From positions 366,791-430,790 of the forward strand of contig DLHG01000009.1 of the NCBI GenBank assembly GCA_002483105.1: a DNA stretch of 64,000 nucleotides, given 5' to 3'. The notes below the pieces were generated by a model that had not been told where the DNA came from, did not search any database, and was given only the letters and a program-made list of their open reading frames with translations. Shown one piece after another: positions 51,874-59,822 of the stretch (position 1 is its first letter; each line of letters begins with the position of its first letter). This DNA is from Bacteroidetes bacterium UBA7674 (GTDB lineage Bacteria > Bacteroidota > Bacteroidia > Chitinophagales > Chitinophagaceae). The position numbers were made by a program, and so were the translations under genes.

Positions 51874-52033
51874 GTCATTTCGAACGTAACGTAGTAATGC
51901 GAAGCATTATGAAGTGAAGAGAGAAATCCCTTGAGCAGTAGGTAGGAAGCCTAATGAAGCTTTTCCTCTACCCCTCAAGAGATTTCTCTCTTCATTACAG
52001 CTACTACGTAGCTTTCACTACGTTCGAAATGAC
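51874..52033. repeat. Long imperfect palindrome (GTCATTTCGAACG family)
   Basis: Left arm 51874-51935 and right arm 51974-52033 are imperfect reverse complements (GTCATTTCGAACGTAACGTAG against CTACGTAGCTTTCACTACGTTCGAAATGAC; GAGAGAAATCCCTTGAG against CTCAAGAGATTTCTCTC), with a ~38-base centre. It could form a large cruciform or, if transcribed, a stable hairpin. Non-coding. Confidence 0.75.
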
Positions 52034-52039
52034 GGTTCT

Positions 52040-52453
52040 TTATTCAGGTAGCCCTTCTTTTTTCCTCTGGTCCCTAACCCAATCCGGTCCGCAAGCCAGT
52101 TTTTTCACCGTAGGAGATTTACTATTCACTATTCTCCAGAACGGAGTGATCTTGTTCAATGGTTTTCCGTTCTGAAATTCATCGTAAGCGTTTTCAGCAA
52201 CGATACGGAGGAAGATACCCGATGTAAGCGGGCAGGTAGTATCAGCATTATATTCTATGGCGAGGTCTTCGCGCATTTGCTGGAGCGTGGCAGACGAACC
52301 TTTAGGGATGTTACGGATGTAGGCGTCAACCACCTTTGGAGTAGCTATCAACATCTTGCTGCCTTTCTCAACGCCGGCAAAACTTTTATCCGCTATTTCC
52401 ACTACAGGCTCTCGGCCATCATTCATTTTCTCCGCCCAGGTTTTCTTCGCCAT
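52040..52453 (-). CDS. Hypothetical protein, MGMT-family-like
   Basis: 137 residues, basic, no signal peptide. MAKKTWAEKMNDG, SKMLIATPKVVDAYIRNIPKG, a stretch with CPLTSGIFLRIVAENA and ITPFWRIVNSKSPTVKKL give a compact helical protein. I associate this pattern with a Bacteroidota group sometimes named MGMT-like; the Cys in CPLTSG might correspond, but the PCHR motif of true alkyltransferases is absent, so an alkyl-transfer role is doubtful. It is 3 bases after the next upstream gene, in a small operon with it. Confidence 0.5.
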   Translation of the reverse strand: MAKKTWAEKMNDGREPVVEIADKSFAGVEKGSKMLIATPKVVDAYIRNIPKGSSATLQQMREDLAIEYNADTTCPLTSGIFLRIVAENAYDEFQNGKPLNKITPFWRIVNSKSPTVKKLACGPDWVRDQRKKEGLPE

Positions 52454-52456
52454 AGC

Positions 52457-52906
52457 TTAAATATTCTTGCTTATTAACTCTTTGAACACTAGTACACGAA
52501 AAGGTTTTTCGTGATAAAGTTTGTTGTTAAGATAGTTTTCGACGATTGCCTTTTCGTCATCAGCTAAGATAACCTCCGCTCCAAAAGGTAAATGAAGGTG
52601 GTTTGAATTAATAAAGTTGAAACGTAATTGCCCTGCCTGCTGGTCATGCCAGATGTAGTATATTAGGTCAATATCCAGTCCGGAATGTTGCAGGGCTTTT
52701 TTACGGGATTTCTTAACGATATCAAGAAATGTTATCAATGTCTCAGGCTGAACATACGGTATCACCTCCTCTGTTATACCAATATGACAGCAGTTATCGC
52801 GAATCTCAGTGTCTAAATCATTTACAGAATCAGTAATAAACACAGGTAGTTCAACTAGATAATTTAGATACTCATTGAATTCTTCTAATTCTGTTTTAAC
52901 TGCCAT
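52457..52906 (-). CDS. Hypothetical protein
   Basis: 149 residues, acidic, no signal or membrane segment. I do not recognise a family. Visible: RDNCCHIGITEEVIPYVQPETLITFLDIVKKSRKK, a helix, then a mixed beta region ending VLVFKELISKNI. It lies 28 bases downstream of ubiE on the same strand and 3 bases upstream of the MGMT-like gene, so it probably is transcribed from the ubiE promoter. Confidence 0.6.
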   Translation of the reverse strand: MAVKTELEEFNEYLNYLVELPVFITDSVNDLDTEIRDNCCHIGITEEVIPYVQPETLITFLDIVKKSRKKALQHSGLDIDLIYYIWHDQQAGQLRFNFINSNHLHLPFGAEVILADDEKAIVENYLNNKLYHEKPFRVLVFKELISKNI

Positions 52907-52934
52907 ATTCCTTTGCGCCTTTGCGGTAAAAAAA

Positions 52935-53681
52935 TTATTTACTCGCAGTATAAAGCGTCGTTACCCCCAACGTCAATTGTCTCGCCTTCGCGTCTTTAAA
53001 ACCGCACTGGTGCAAAATATCTATGAATGTCTTTCCTTCAGGAAATGCAGCTACCGATTCCGGCAGGTAGGCATAAGCTTTATCATTCTTAGAGAACATT
53101 TTGCCCAAAGGAGGTAAGATGTATTTGAAGTAGAATTTATACAACTGCTTCACAGGGAACTGCTGCGGATGAGAGAACTCCAGTATTGCCAGCTTACCTC
53201 CGGGACGCATTACGCGGCACATCTCCTTAAGGCCTGCATGCAGGTGCTCAAAGTTGCGCACCCCATATGCACACGTCACCGCATCAAAAGCGTCGTTATC
53301 GAAGGGTAAAGCGGCACTGTCGCCATTTTGTAGCGTAATGGTGCCGGTCAGATTCTTATCAGCGAGCTTTTTGCGGCCCACCTCAAGCATCTGGTCGGCT
53401 ATATCTATGCCTATTATCTTATCAGGATTTACCACCATGGCAGCAATGGCGAGGTCGCCCGTGCCTGTAGCAACATCCAGTATTTGCTTCGGATTTACCT
53501 TTTGTATCTCCTTAATGGCCTTTTTGCGCCATCCTTTGTCGATACCCAGCGATAAAAAGTGGTTGAGAAAGTCATATTTACCGGCTATGTCGTTAAACAT
53601 TTCGGCTACTTGTTCTTTCTTGCTTAAATTTGAGCCCGTATCCGGCAATACACTTGCCGCGGGGTTTTTGATTTCTGTCAT
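52935..53681 (-). CDS. ubiE: Demethylmenaquinone methyltransferase
   Basis: 248 residues from the ATG at 53681 (MTEIKNPAASVLPDTG). A frame open to 53729 contains the promoter box and is not coding. SAM-binding motif ILDVATGTGDLAIAAM, then GIDIADQMLEVGRKKL, FDAVTCAYGVRNFEH and LAILEFSHPQQ match UbiE/MenG. It makes menaquinone by C-methylation of demethylmenaquinone (UbiE name kept by convention; menG equally apt). Start is near-leaderless. Confidence 0.95.
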   Translation of the reverse strand: MTEIKNPAASVLPDTGSNLSKKEQVAEMFNDIAGKYDFLNHFLSLGIDKGWRKKAIKEIQKVNPKQILDVATGTGDLAIAAMVVNPDKIIGIDIADQMLEVGRKKLADKNLTGTITLQNGDSAALPFDNDAFDAVTCAYGVRNFEHLHAGLKEMCRVMRPGGKLAILEFSHPQQFPVKQLYKFYFKYILPPLGKMFSKNDKAYAYLPESVAAFPEGKTFIDILHQCGFKDAKARQLTLGVTTLYTASK

Positions 53682-53688
53682 TACTCTG

Positions 53689-53696
53689 CAAAAGTA
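53689..53696 (-). promoter_or_regulatory. -7 box for ubiE (TACTTTTG)
   Basis: An exact TAnnTTTG on the minus strand, 7 bases before the ubiE ATG. Confidence 0.55.
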
Positions 53697-53710
53697 CGTT
53701 AAGCAACCAA

Positions 53711-54331
53711 ATGGAAATACGCGCAGCAAAATATTTGATCAGCAGCCCAAAAGTAGAGGATTGCCCCCCGGCCGATAAGCCGGAATATGCCTTTATAGGC
53801 CGCTCCAACGTGGGTAAGTCGTCCCTGATCAACATGATCACCTACCAGACAAAGCTGGCGAAAACCTCGGGTAGCCCGGGAAAGACCCAGATGATCAACC
53901 ACTTTCTCATTAATTATGAGTGGTACATGGTCGATCTTCCCGGATATGGTTTTGCCAAAGTATCCCAGAAACAAAGAGGTGCCTGGGAACGCATGATAGC
54001 TGATTACCTGAAAAAGCGGGAAAACCTGGTTTGCGTATTCGTGCTGATAGACAGCCGCCTGAAACCACAAAAGCTGGATCAGGACTTCATCAATCAATTG
54101 GGTGAGTGGGGTGTGCCGTTCTCACTGGTATTTACCAAAGCTGATAAGAATACACAAAGAGAGACAGCAGCAAACGTGCGTGCCTTTATTGATAAAATGA
54201 AAGAAGAGTGGGAATTCATCCCGCAGAAATTCGTGACCAGCACGATAAAATTCCACGGCCGCAAAGACATTCTCAACTATATAGGCGAGATGAACGAAAA
54301 GTGGCTGAGAGGCAGTGATGAAGAAGAGTAG
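53711..54331 (+). CDS. engB: Ribosome-biogenesis GTPase EngB/YsxC
   Basis: 206 residues. P-loop GRSNVGKSSLI (about 33-43), G3 DLPGYGFAKV, G4 TKAD, G5-like VTSTIKF. EngB is essential for assembly of the large ribosomal subunit in many bacteria. It is divergent from ubiE with a 29-base spacer, so the promoters are back to back. Confidence 0.95.
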   Translation: MEIRAAKYLISSPKVEDCPPADKPEYAFIGRSNVGKSSLINMITYQTKLAKTSGSPGKTQMINHFLINYEWYMVDLPGYGFAKVSQKQRGAWERMIADYLKKRENLVCVFVLIDSRLKPQKLDQDFINQLGEWGVPFSLVFTKADKNTQRETAANVRAFIDKMKEEWEFIPQKFVTSTIKFHGRKDILNYIGEMNEKWLRGSDEEE

Positions 54332-54442
54332 TTGACGAAACACGTCCCATCCTCCCATCGTGTCATTGCGGGCTTGACCCGCAACCTTCTAATGCCGTAA
54401 GGCATCCTACTCGATACAAACAAATAATAAGGACTGGTATCG

Positions 54443-54476
54443 CGTCCCCTCTGGAGAGGGGTTAGGGGTGTGTCGG
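54443..54476. repeat. 34-bp interspersed repeat, copy 2
   Basis: An exact reverse complement of 1381-1414. It lies in a 190-base non-coding stretch (54332-54522) that also holds GTCATTGCGGGCTTGACCCGC (54362-54382) and a run CCCCCTTTTGGGGG (54501-54514). Confidence 0.85.
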
Positions 54477-54522
54477 TTCGTGTAAAGCAAATCGCATGTT
54501 CCCCCTTTTGGGGGTTAGGTTC

Positions 54523-54906
54523 CTACCCCTGCTCTATATAAAAAATAGTTCTGCTGATGGTATCTACTTCTACCTGGTGAAAGATGTTGTCTTTAGCAAG
54601 ATAGAAGGAATATCCATTGCCCTTTTGTATCCACTTTTCATTAGTAGCCATTTGGGCCGTGCTGAAGTCTTTTGATTCGCGGATGCATTGGGTAAATTCC
54701 TTCATGCCATCGTTGGTTAGTTGCAGGTTGTACCTGATGCCGTATTCTTTTCCTGCTTCAATGTAATGATCCTTTAGCACCGTAGTGCCTTTGGGCAACT
54801 TGATATCGCACACATTCTTAAACCTTGTTTCCGTAGGCGTGCGGTAACCACAGGAACTGAGGAGCAACACAACAACACATAATACCCTTGAAAGATTTGC
54901 AGACAT
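54523..54906 (-). CDS. Hypothetical lipoprotein
   Basis: 127 residues. Lipoprotein signal MSANLSRVLCVVVLLLSSC (Cys19). The small mature domain has KNVCDIKLPKGTTVLKDHY, QCIRESKDFS and an antiparallel end (FHQVEVDTISRTIFYIEQG); two cysteines (NVCD and QCIR) might form a disulfide. No family recognised. A -7 box ends 4 bases before the ATG, a likely leaderless start. Confidence 0.6.
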   Translation of the reverse strand: MSANLSRVLCVVVLLLSSCGYRTPTETRFKNVCDIKLPKGTTVLKDHYIEAGKEYGIRYNLQLTNDGMKEFTQCIRESKDFSTAQMATNEKWIQKGNGYSFYLAKDNIFHQVEVDTISRTIFYIEQG

Positions 54907-54910
54907 GGCG

Positions 54911-54918
54911 CAAAGGTA
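54911..54918 (-). promoter_or_regulatory. -7 box for the 54523 lipoprotein gene (TACCTTTG)
   Basis: An exact TAnnTTTG on the minus strand, 4 bases before the start. Confidence 0.5.
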
Positions 54919-55054
54919 GGGGAAGTATGAGAACTAAATCATCGCTAAGTGGAGTGACAGCTCGTAATGATTTAAGATAAATATGTTATCTTGTAGTGTT
55001 TGAGAATGGATCCCCACCATGGATAGAAAGTATTTTCTGATCTAAAGGACAAAT

Positions 55055-55780
55055 ATGAAACAACTCTTTTATTGTGCCGTCGGGGTATCAATATTATTTC
55101 TCGCCTCTTGTGTTGGGTATTCCAAGTTCCCAATCATGCGCACGCCGAATCTCAAAGTAGATGAGAATTTATTTGGTATGTGGAAAGCCGTTGGTGATAC
55201 GAATAAGGATAATTTTTTCCTGGTACAAAGTGCACACGACAAGTATTACACTATAGAGAGAGCTAGAAAGGAATATGGTAGCATAGAAAATTGGATGGTG
55301 GAGTTTGAAAAAGGCCTTCCTGAAGAAGGCAGGATAATGGATGTAGATACCCAGGGAAGAATTATTAGCATGCTAGGCAGAGAGGTAAAAGACATGTTTA
55401 ATGTTGACTATAACTACTATGTCTCTTATATAAACAAACGGGACAAGAAACCTATCTATAAGGAAGAAGAAGTTCCATCGTATAGAATTGCTAATACTGA
55501 TTTTGTCAGTGTGTCATTTCTGCATAATCCCGACCCAATTAGTAAGAAAGAAGAAGTCGGTTATCTTATTTTCAAACTGTTGAAGATAGCTCCTGATACT
55601 ATCGCTGTATCGCAAGTCATAGAGCCTTATACATCAAAGTGGGGTTCACAAGAACGATTAAAGAAAGAACTGGAGGATAATGTAAACAATAAGGCATACT
55701 TCGGAGATACTATAAAGCTATATAAAGTAAAGGGTGGGCATTATATGACAGATGAAGCACTGGAGTACATGAACAAATAA
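55055..55780 (+). CDS. Hypothetical lipoprotein
   Basis: 241 residues. Lipoprotein signal MKQLFYCAVGVSILFLASC (Cys19). Mature domain with NLFGMWKAVGDTNKDNFFLVQ, YNYYVSYINKRDKKP, VSVSFLHNPDPISKKEEVG and IEPYTSKWGSQERLKKEL. I do not recognise a family; the alternating strands suggest a lipocalin-like or small beta domain. It is divergent from the other unknown lipoprotein gene with about 150 bases between. Confidence 0.6.
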   Translation: MKQLFYCAVGVSILFLASCVGYSKFPIMRTPNLKVDENLFGMWKAVGDTNKDNFFLVQSAHDKYYTIERARKEYGSIENWMVEFEKGLPEEGRIMDVDTQGRIISMLGREVKDMFNVDYNYYVSYINKRDKKPIYKEEEVPSYRIANTDFVSVSFLHNPDPISKKEEVGYLIFKLLKIAPDTIAVSQVIEPYTSKWGSQERLKKELEDNVNNKAYFGDTIKLYKVKGGHYMTDEALEYMNK

Positions 55781-55794
55781 CTGACAACGAAAAC

Positions 55795-55818
55795 AAAGCT
55801 ATCGTGAGATAGCCTTTT
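55795..55818 (+). terminator. Intrinsic terminator after the 55055 lipoprotein gene
   Basis: Stem AAAGCTATC / GATAGCCTT with loop GTGA, followed by TTTTT. Confidence 0.7.
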
Positions 55819-55822
55819 TAAA

Positions 55823-56224
55823 TTACTTCGCTTTCATTCGGTTGCTTCGTGGATTATGCTCTACTTCCGCCAGCCCCAGTTGTTCCATTACAGGTGGTAC
55901 ATACATCCCAAAGCGGCCACGCAGGCCTTTCTTCATGCCATACCATCCACCAACGGGATTGCTTTCAGAGCGGCCCCAGGCTTCTACGGTGTCCGGCTTG
56001 GCATCTTTTTGCTCATCGGCACTGCCCAGTTCCATCCAGTCGCCATGCTTTTTCAGCATCTGGTGCAGGTCGTTGATGCACTGGTAGTCGTAGTGCAATA
56101 CTGTTTTGCCCACGGTCACTACTAGTATGTCCTTGCCGTCTTTATGGTCTTTGTATGCTTCAAAGTCGGAAGTGAGCGGCGGTGTCTTCAGCTTCCATGG
56201 TTTTTCTTTAGTTCCTGCAGACAT
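55823..56224 (-). CDS. DUF6855-like conserved hypothetical protein
   Basis: 133 residues without signal. The conserved-looking core, LHYDYQCINDLHQMLKKHGDWMELGSADEQKD..TVEAWGRS followed by NPVGGWYGMKKGLRGRFGMYVPPVMEQLGL, strongly recalls a protein found in actinobacteria and Bacteroidota (DUF6855 as I remember). The function is unknown. It has its own -7 box 20 bases upstream. Confidence 0.7.
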   Translation of the reverse strand: MSAGTKEKPWKLKTPPLTSDFEAYKDHKDGKDILVVTVGKTVLHYDYQCINDLHQMLKKHGDWMELGSADEQKDAKPDTVEAWGRSESNPVGGWYGMKKGLRGRFGMYVPPVMEQLGLAEVEHNPRSNRMKAK

Positions 56225-56244
56225 AATGTTTTGATTGGTTTTTT

Positions 56245-56252
56245 CAAAAGTA
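56245..56252 (-). promoter_or_regulatory. -7 box for the DUF6855-like gene (TACTTTTG)
   Basis: An exact TAnnTTTG on the minus strand, 20 bases before the start. Confidence 0.5.
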
Positions 56253-56310
56253 GCTGTTTAAAGTCACCCCAAAACTCACACCTGAAGGGGGAGTTTTCTA
56301 ACTTTATTAC

Positions 56311-56673
56311 ATGAACGCTCTTCATCAATATTATGAGAACCAGGAAGAACCGAACAGAAGCTGCCTCCTCGCATTGCGGGATCTCATCCTGCCGCTGGAC
56401 AGGGACATCACCCACGAGCTGAAATATGGTATGCCCTTCTTTTGCTACAAGGGTAAGATGTTCTGCTATCTTTGGGTACACAAAAAGCTTGGGCAACCAT
56501 ACATAGGCATAGTAGAAGGTAAGCACTTCAAACATCCGCTTCTGATACAGGAGAAGCGTTCACGAATGAAGGTCATGATGCTGGATGCAAATGCTGACTT
56601 GCCGGTAAAGACAATAAAGGAGATAATAAAGCAGGCGTTAGCGCTTTATAAGAATGGGGTGGTGAAGATTTAG
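56311..56673 (+). CDS. DUF1801/YdhG-like protein
   Basis: 120 residues. LLALRDLILPLDRDITHELKYGMPFFCYKGKMFCYLWVHKK matches the DUF1801 fold (YdhG/YjbR-like), with the conserved KYGMPFF..KGKMFCYL pattern and a C-terminal Lys-rich helix. The fold resembles a small DNA-binding domain of the MmcQ/YjbR group, but no activity is known. It is divergent from the preceding gene with an 86-base spacer. Confidence 0.75.
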   Translation: MNALHQYYENQEEPNRSCLLALRDLILPLDRDITHELKYGMPFFCYKGKMFCYLWVHKKLGQPYIGIVEGKHFKHPLLIQEKRSRMKVMMLDANADLPVKTIKEIIKQALALYKNGVVKI

Positions 56674-56750
56674 AACTCATACTTGCCCCTTATTAAATAT
56701 TTATTATTTTTAACCCGACAATTTCCTTTAACCTCAAAAACTTAAACCTG

Positions 56751-57302
56751 ATGAGAAATCTACTCTGCATTCTTTCTTTTGCTTTATTCGCGGTTTCGTG
56801 TAATCAAAACACCACCACCACTACCCCGAATACAAATAATAACAACAACAATAATAATAACAACAACAATACTAACAACCCACCCGCAACCTTTTTCAAA
56901 GCAAAGGTGAACGGTGTCTGGTACCAGAATATACCCAATAATATATTCACCGATAAAAGCCTTCTTATGAGTGGCGACTCTATAGATTTTATATCATGTG
57001 CAGGTGCCTATTCCGGGGGGAGCTACAATATGAAAGTGTTTCTGCCAACCACATATTCCGGAGTTGGTAGTTATTCCAATGGTGAATATCCGCGCATTTA
57101 TTTCGATAAGATACCGATGGATGGTACAGGTATGTATAGCACCGGGGATGATACAACCGGCACTGTAGTGAACATCACATCAGATAACGGCATCTATATG
57201 TCAGGAACATTCAGCGGTAAGGTGATCAATATCTCGAACAACTCAGATACGCTTAAAATTACTGAGGGCTCTTTTACCGTAAAGTACCTTGACCAGATGT
57301 AA
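56751..57302 (+). CDS. Lipoprotein with poly-Asn linker (DUF6252-like)
   Basis: 183 residues. Lipoprotein signal MRNLLCILSFALFAVSC (Cys17), then a poly-Thr/poly-Asn linker (about residues 19-45) made of repeated AAT/AAC codons, then a compact beta domain: FFKAKVNGVWYQNIPNNIF, GSYNMKVFLPTTYSGVGSYS and KITEGSFTVKYLDQM. The end and the NGVWY motif resemble DUF6252-type Bacteroidota surface lipoproteins. The linker tract is a likely site of length variation. Closed by a terminator at 57327-57353. Confidence 0.7.
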   Translation: MRNLLCILSFALFAVSCNQNTTTTTPNTNNNNNNNNNNNNTNNPPATFFKAKVNGVWYQNIPNNIFTDKSLLMSGDSIDFISCAGAYSGGSYNMKVFLPTTYSGVGSYSNGEYPRIYFDKIPMDGTGMYSTGDDTTGTVVNITSDNGIYMSGTFSGKVINISNNSDTLKITEGSFTVKYLDQM

Positions 57303-57326
57303 GCAACATTTTTTAGAACTAATTGA

Positions 57327-57353
57327 GGGTGGCTATAGCCGCCCTTTTTTTTA
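57327..57353 (+). terminator. Intrinsic terminator after the poly-Asn lipoprotein gene
   Basis: Stem GGGTGGC / GCCGCCC with one G-T pair and a short TATA loop, then eight T. Its T-run overlaps the stop of the convergent GH3-family gene. Confidence 0.75.
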
Positions 57354-58865
57354 CCCCTTAGTATAAGGCATCATCTCATCGAGGAACTTGCGTTCGTTGC
57401 ATAAGCGGGGAACCTTGTGCTGGCCACCAAGTTTGCCTTTATCTTTCAGCCATTTGTTGAACCCGCCTTTTGGCATCTGGTGCACTATAGGCATACGCAA
57501 GGCAATGTCTTTATGACGTTTGGCCTCGTAGTCTGAGTTAATTGATTGCAGGTGTTTGTCCAGTGAGGTAACAAATACATCAAGCGGGCAGGGAAGGTTG
57601 TCGAACTCTATGATCCACTCGTGTGCGCCATTGCTGTCGCCACTCATATATACCGGTGCGGCAGAATAGTCATTTACTACAGCGCCCGTTTCAGCAGATG
57701 CTTTGGCTATAGCCTGGTCACTGTTGTCCACTATCACCTCTTCGCCAAAGGCGTTGATGTAGTGTTTTAGCCTGCCACTTACTTTTACACGGTATGGCGC
57801 CAGTGTGGTGAACTGTACCGTATCACCCACCACATATCTCCAGAGGCCGCTATTGGTACTGATGACAAGGGCATAATTCTTACCCAGCTCTACATCTTTT
57901 AGCTCCAGCGTTTCAGGATGTTCTTTACCATATTCATCCATTGGCATAAACTCATAGTATATACCATGGTTCAGCATCAGCACCATACCGTTGGAGTCGG
58001 TAGTGTCCTGCATGGCAAAGAAACCTTCCGATGCATTGTAGGTCTCCCAGTAATGCATGTCGGGCGAAGGAATGAATTTCTCGAATTGCTTACGATATGG
58101 GGTAAAGCTCACACCTCCGTGCATATAGAACTCCAGGTTGGGCCATATGTCCATCAGGTTATCTGTACCCGCTATTTCAAAGAGGCGTTTTATCAGCACT
58201 ATCGTCCAGGTAGGTACGCCCGCTATGGACGTAACATTTTCCTGAATGGTAGTGCGGGCTATCATTTCTATCTTTTCTTCCCATTCGTCCATCAGGGCTA
58301 TGGATAGCTCGGGGGTACGTACTGCTTGTATATATAGCGGAAGGTTCTGAAGCATTACCGCGCTCAGGTCGCCGTAGAACGTCTCTGCGTTCACCTGGCT
58401 TACCTGGTGGCTGCCACCAATCGTCAGGCTTTTCCCAGACATGAATTTCGATTCCGGGAACTGCTTCAGATACATGGAAAGCACATCTTTCCCTGCCTTG
58501 AAGTGGTTATCATCCATACACTCTTTGGTAATAGGTATGAACTTGCTCTTGTCGCTGGTAGTGCCGCTGCTTTTGGCGAACCAGTGAACAGGTGAAGGCC
58601 ACAGTATATTTTGTTCGCCCTGCATGTTACGCTCTATGTAAGGCTTCAGCGTATCATAATCATTCAGCGGAACAGCTTTCTTGAAGTCACTGATATTGTT
58701 GATGCTGGGGAAGTCGTATTGCTTGCCATACTCAGTGAACTGGGCAGAACCTATAAGGTCATTGAACACCTGCTGCTGGGTCTCATGCGGGTTGAGCATG
58801 AAATTAGTGATCGCGCTTTGGCGCAATCGCATATATCCTTTTATGGCCGGGCTAATGATGCTCAT
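57351..58865 (-). CDS. GH3 auxin-responsive-promoter-family acyl-adenylating enzyme
   Basis: 504 residues. Family marks: WFAKSSGTTSDKSKFIPIT (ATP P-loop-like), MLQNLPLYIQAVRTPELSIALM, MHYWETYNASEGFFAMQD, MLNHGIYYEFMP, YALVISTNSGLWRYVVGDTVQFT and the C-terminal HEWIIEFDN. Plant GH3 enzymes conjugate amino acids to acyl hormones through an adenylate. In Bacteroidota the genes are common and the natural substrate is not known. It lies next to lptB, which is transcribed in the same direction from upstream. Confidence 0.9.
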   Translation of the reverse strand: MSIISPAIKGYMRLRQSAITNFMLNPHETQQQVFNDLIGSAQFTEYGKQYDFPSINNISDFKKAVPLNDYDTLKPYIERNMQGEQNILWPSPVHWFAKSSGTTSDKSKFIPITKECMDDNHFKAGKDVLSMYLKQFPESKFMSGKSLTIGGSHQVSQVNAETFYGDLSAVMLQNLPLYIQAVRTPELSIALMDEWEEKIEMIARTTIQENVTSIAGVPTWTIVLIKRLFEIAGTDNLMDIWPNLEFYMHGGVSFTPYRKQFEKFIPSPDMHYWETYNASEGFFAMQDTTDSNGMVLMLNHGIYYEFMPMDEYGKEHPETLELKDVELGKNYALVISTNSGLWRYVVGDTVQFTTLAPYRVKVSGRLKHYINAFGEEVIVDNSDQAIAKASAETGAVVNDYSAAPVYMSGDSNGAHEWIIEFDNLPCPLDVFVTSLDKHLQSINSDYEAKRHKDIALRMPIVHQMPKGGFNKWLKDKGKLGGQHKVPRLCNERKFLDEMMPYTKG

Positions 58866-58930
58866 TTACTTACTAACTACTATTTATTTGGTTTGTTCTG
58901 CCTGTCGAAATCCTGTGATCCGTTCTTAAT

Positions 58931-59698
58931 TTACGAATTACTATCCGATTGTTCAACCTTCGTATTGTAAATTTTTCTCTGTAGCACGAAATTCTGGCCC
59001 AGGTATACCTTTCTTACCTGCTCATCGGCTGCCAATTCCTCGGCTACGCCCGCTTTCAGGATCTTGCCCTCAAAGAGCAGGTAGGCCCTGTCGGTAATAG
59101 AAAGGGTCTCCTGTACATTGTGGTCGGTAATGAGAATGCCTATGTTTTTAAACTTCAGGCGGGCTACTATATTCTGAATGTCCTCTACGGCTATGGGGTC
59201 AATGCCGGCAAAGGGTTCGTCGAGAAGGATAAATTTAGGGTCAACTGATAAGGCACGGGCTATTTCTGTACGCCTGCGTTCACCACCGCTGAGTACATCC
59301 CCGTTGCTCTTGCGCACATGGTGCAGGTGAAATTCATCTAAAAGAGCTTCCAGTTTATGTTCGCGTTCGCCCTTTGTGAGTTTGGTCATTTCCAGCACCG
59401 CCATAATATTATCTTCCACAGACAGCTTCCGGAATACGGAAGGCTCCTGCGGCAGATAGCCAATACCCATCTGGGCTCTTTTGTACATTGGTATCTTGGT
59501 AATGTCTTGCCCGTCAAGGAACACTGTGCCCTCGTCAGGTTTCACCAGGCCTACTACCATATAGAAAGAGGTGGTTTTACCCGCCCCGTTAGGCCCCAGC
59601 AAACCAACAATCTCGCCCTGGTGTACTTCAAAAGATACGTGGTTTACCACCGTTCTCGTGCCGTAGCGTTTTACCAATGACTCAGTGTGTATTTTCAA
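58931..59698 (-). CDS. lptB: LPS-export ABC transporter ATPase LptB
   Basis: 255 residues with a TTG start at 59698 (LKIHTESLVKRYG, the point where homologues begin). The longer frame to 59728 includes the promoter box and is not coding. Walker A GPNGAGKTTSFYM, Q-loop GYLPQEPSVFRKL, signature LSGGERRRTEIARAL, Walker B FILLDEPFAGIDPIAVEDI and H-loop ITDHNVQETL. LptB powers extraction of LPS by LptFG; those partners are not in the window. It is divergent from metF. Confidence 0.93.
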   Translation of the reverse strand: MKIHTESLVKRYGTRTVVNHVSFEVHQGEIVGLLGPNGAGKTTSFYMVVGLVKPDEGTVFLDGQDITKIPMYKRAQMGIGYLPQEPSVFRKLSVEDNIMAVLEMTKLTKGEREHKLEALLDEFHLHHVRKSNGDVLSGGERRRTEIARALSVDPKFILLDEPFAGIDPIAVEDIQNIVARLKFKNIGILITDHNVQETLSITDRAYLLFEGKILKAGVAEELAADEQVRKVYLGQNFVLQRKIYNTKVEQSDSNS

Positions 59699-59716
59699 AA
59701 GTGATGCCTTTAGGTG

Positions 59717-59724
59717 CAAAAATA
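59717..59724 (-). promoter_or_regulatory. -7 box for lptB (TATTTTTG)
   Basis: An exact TAnnTTTG on the minus strand, 18 bases before the TTG start at 59698. Confidence 0.55.
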
Positions 59725-59804
59725 ACAATCCCCGCTGAACTACCGATATATAGCTGTTAAGTTAATAAGGTCATTAGGGTACAGAATAATTAGTCCAGTT
59801 AAGC

Positions 59805-59812
59805 TATTTTTG
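59805..59812 (+). promoter_or_regulatory. -7 box for metF (TATTTTTG)
   Basis: An exact TAnnTTTG ending 10 bases before the metF ATG at 59823. The lptB and metF boxes face away from each other about 80 bases apart. Confidence 0.55.
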
Positions 59813-59822
59813 TCCATCTTAT

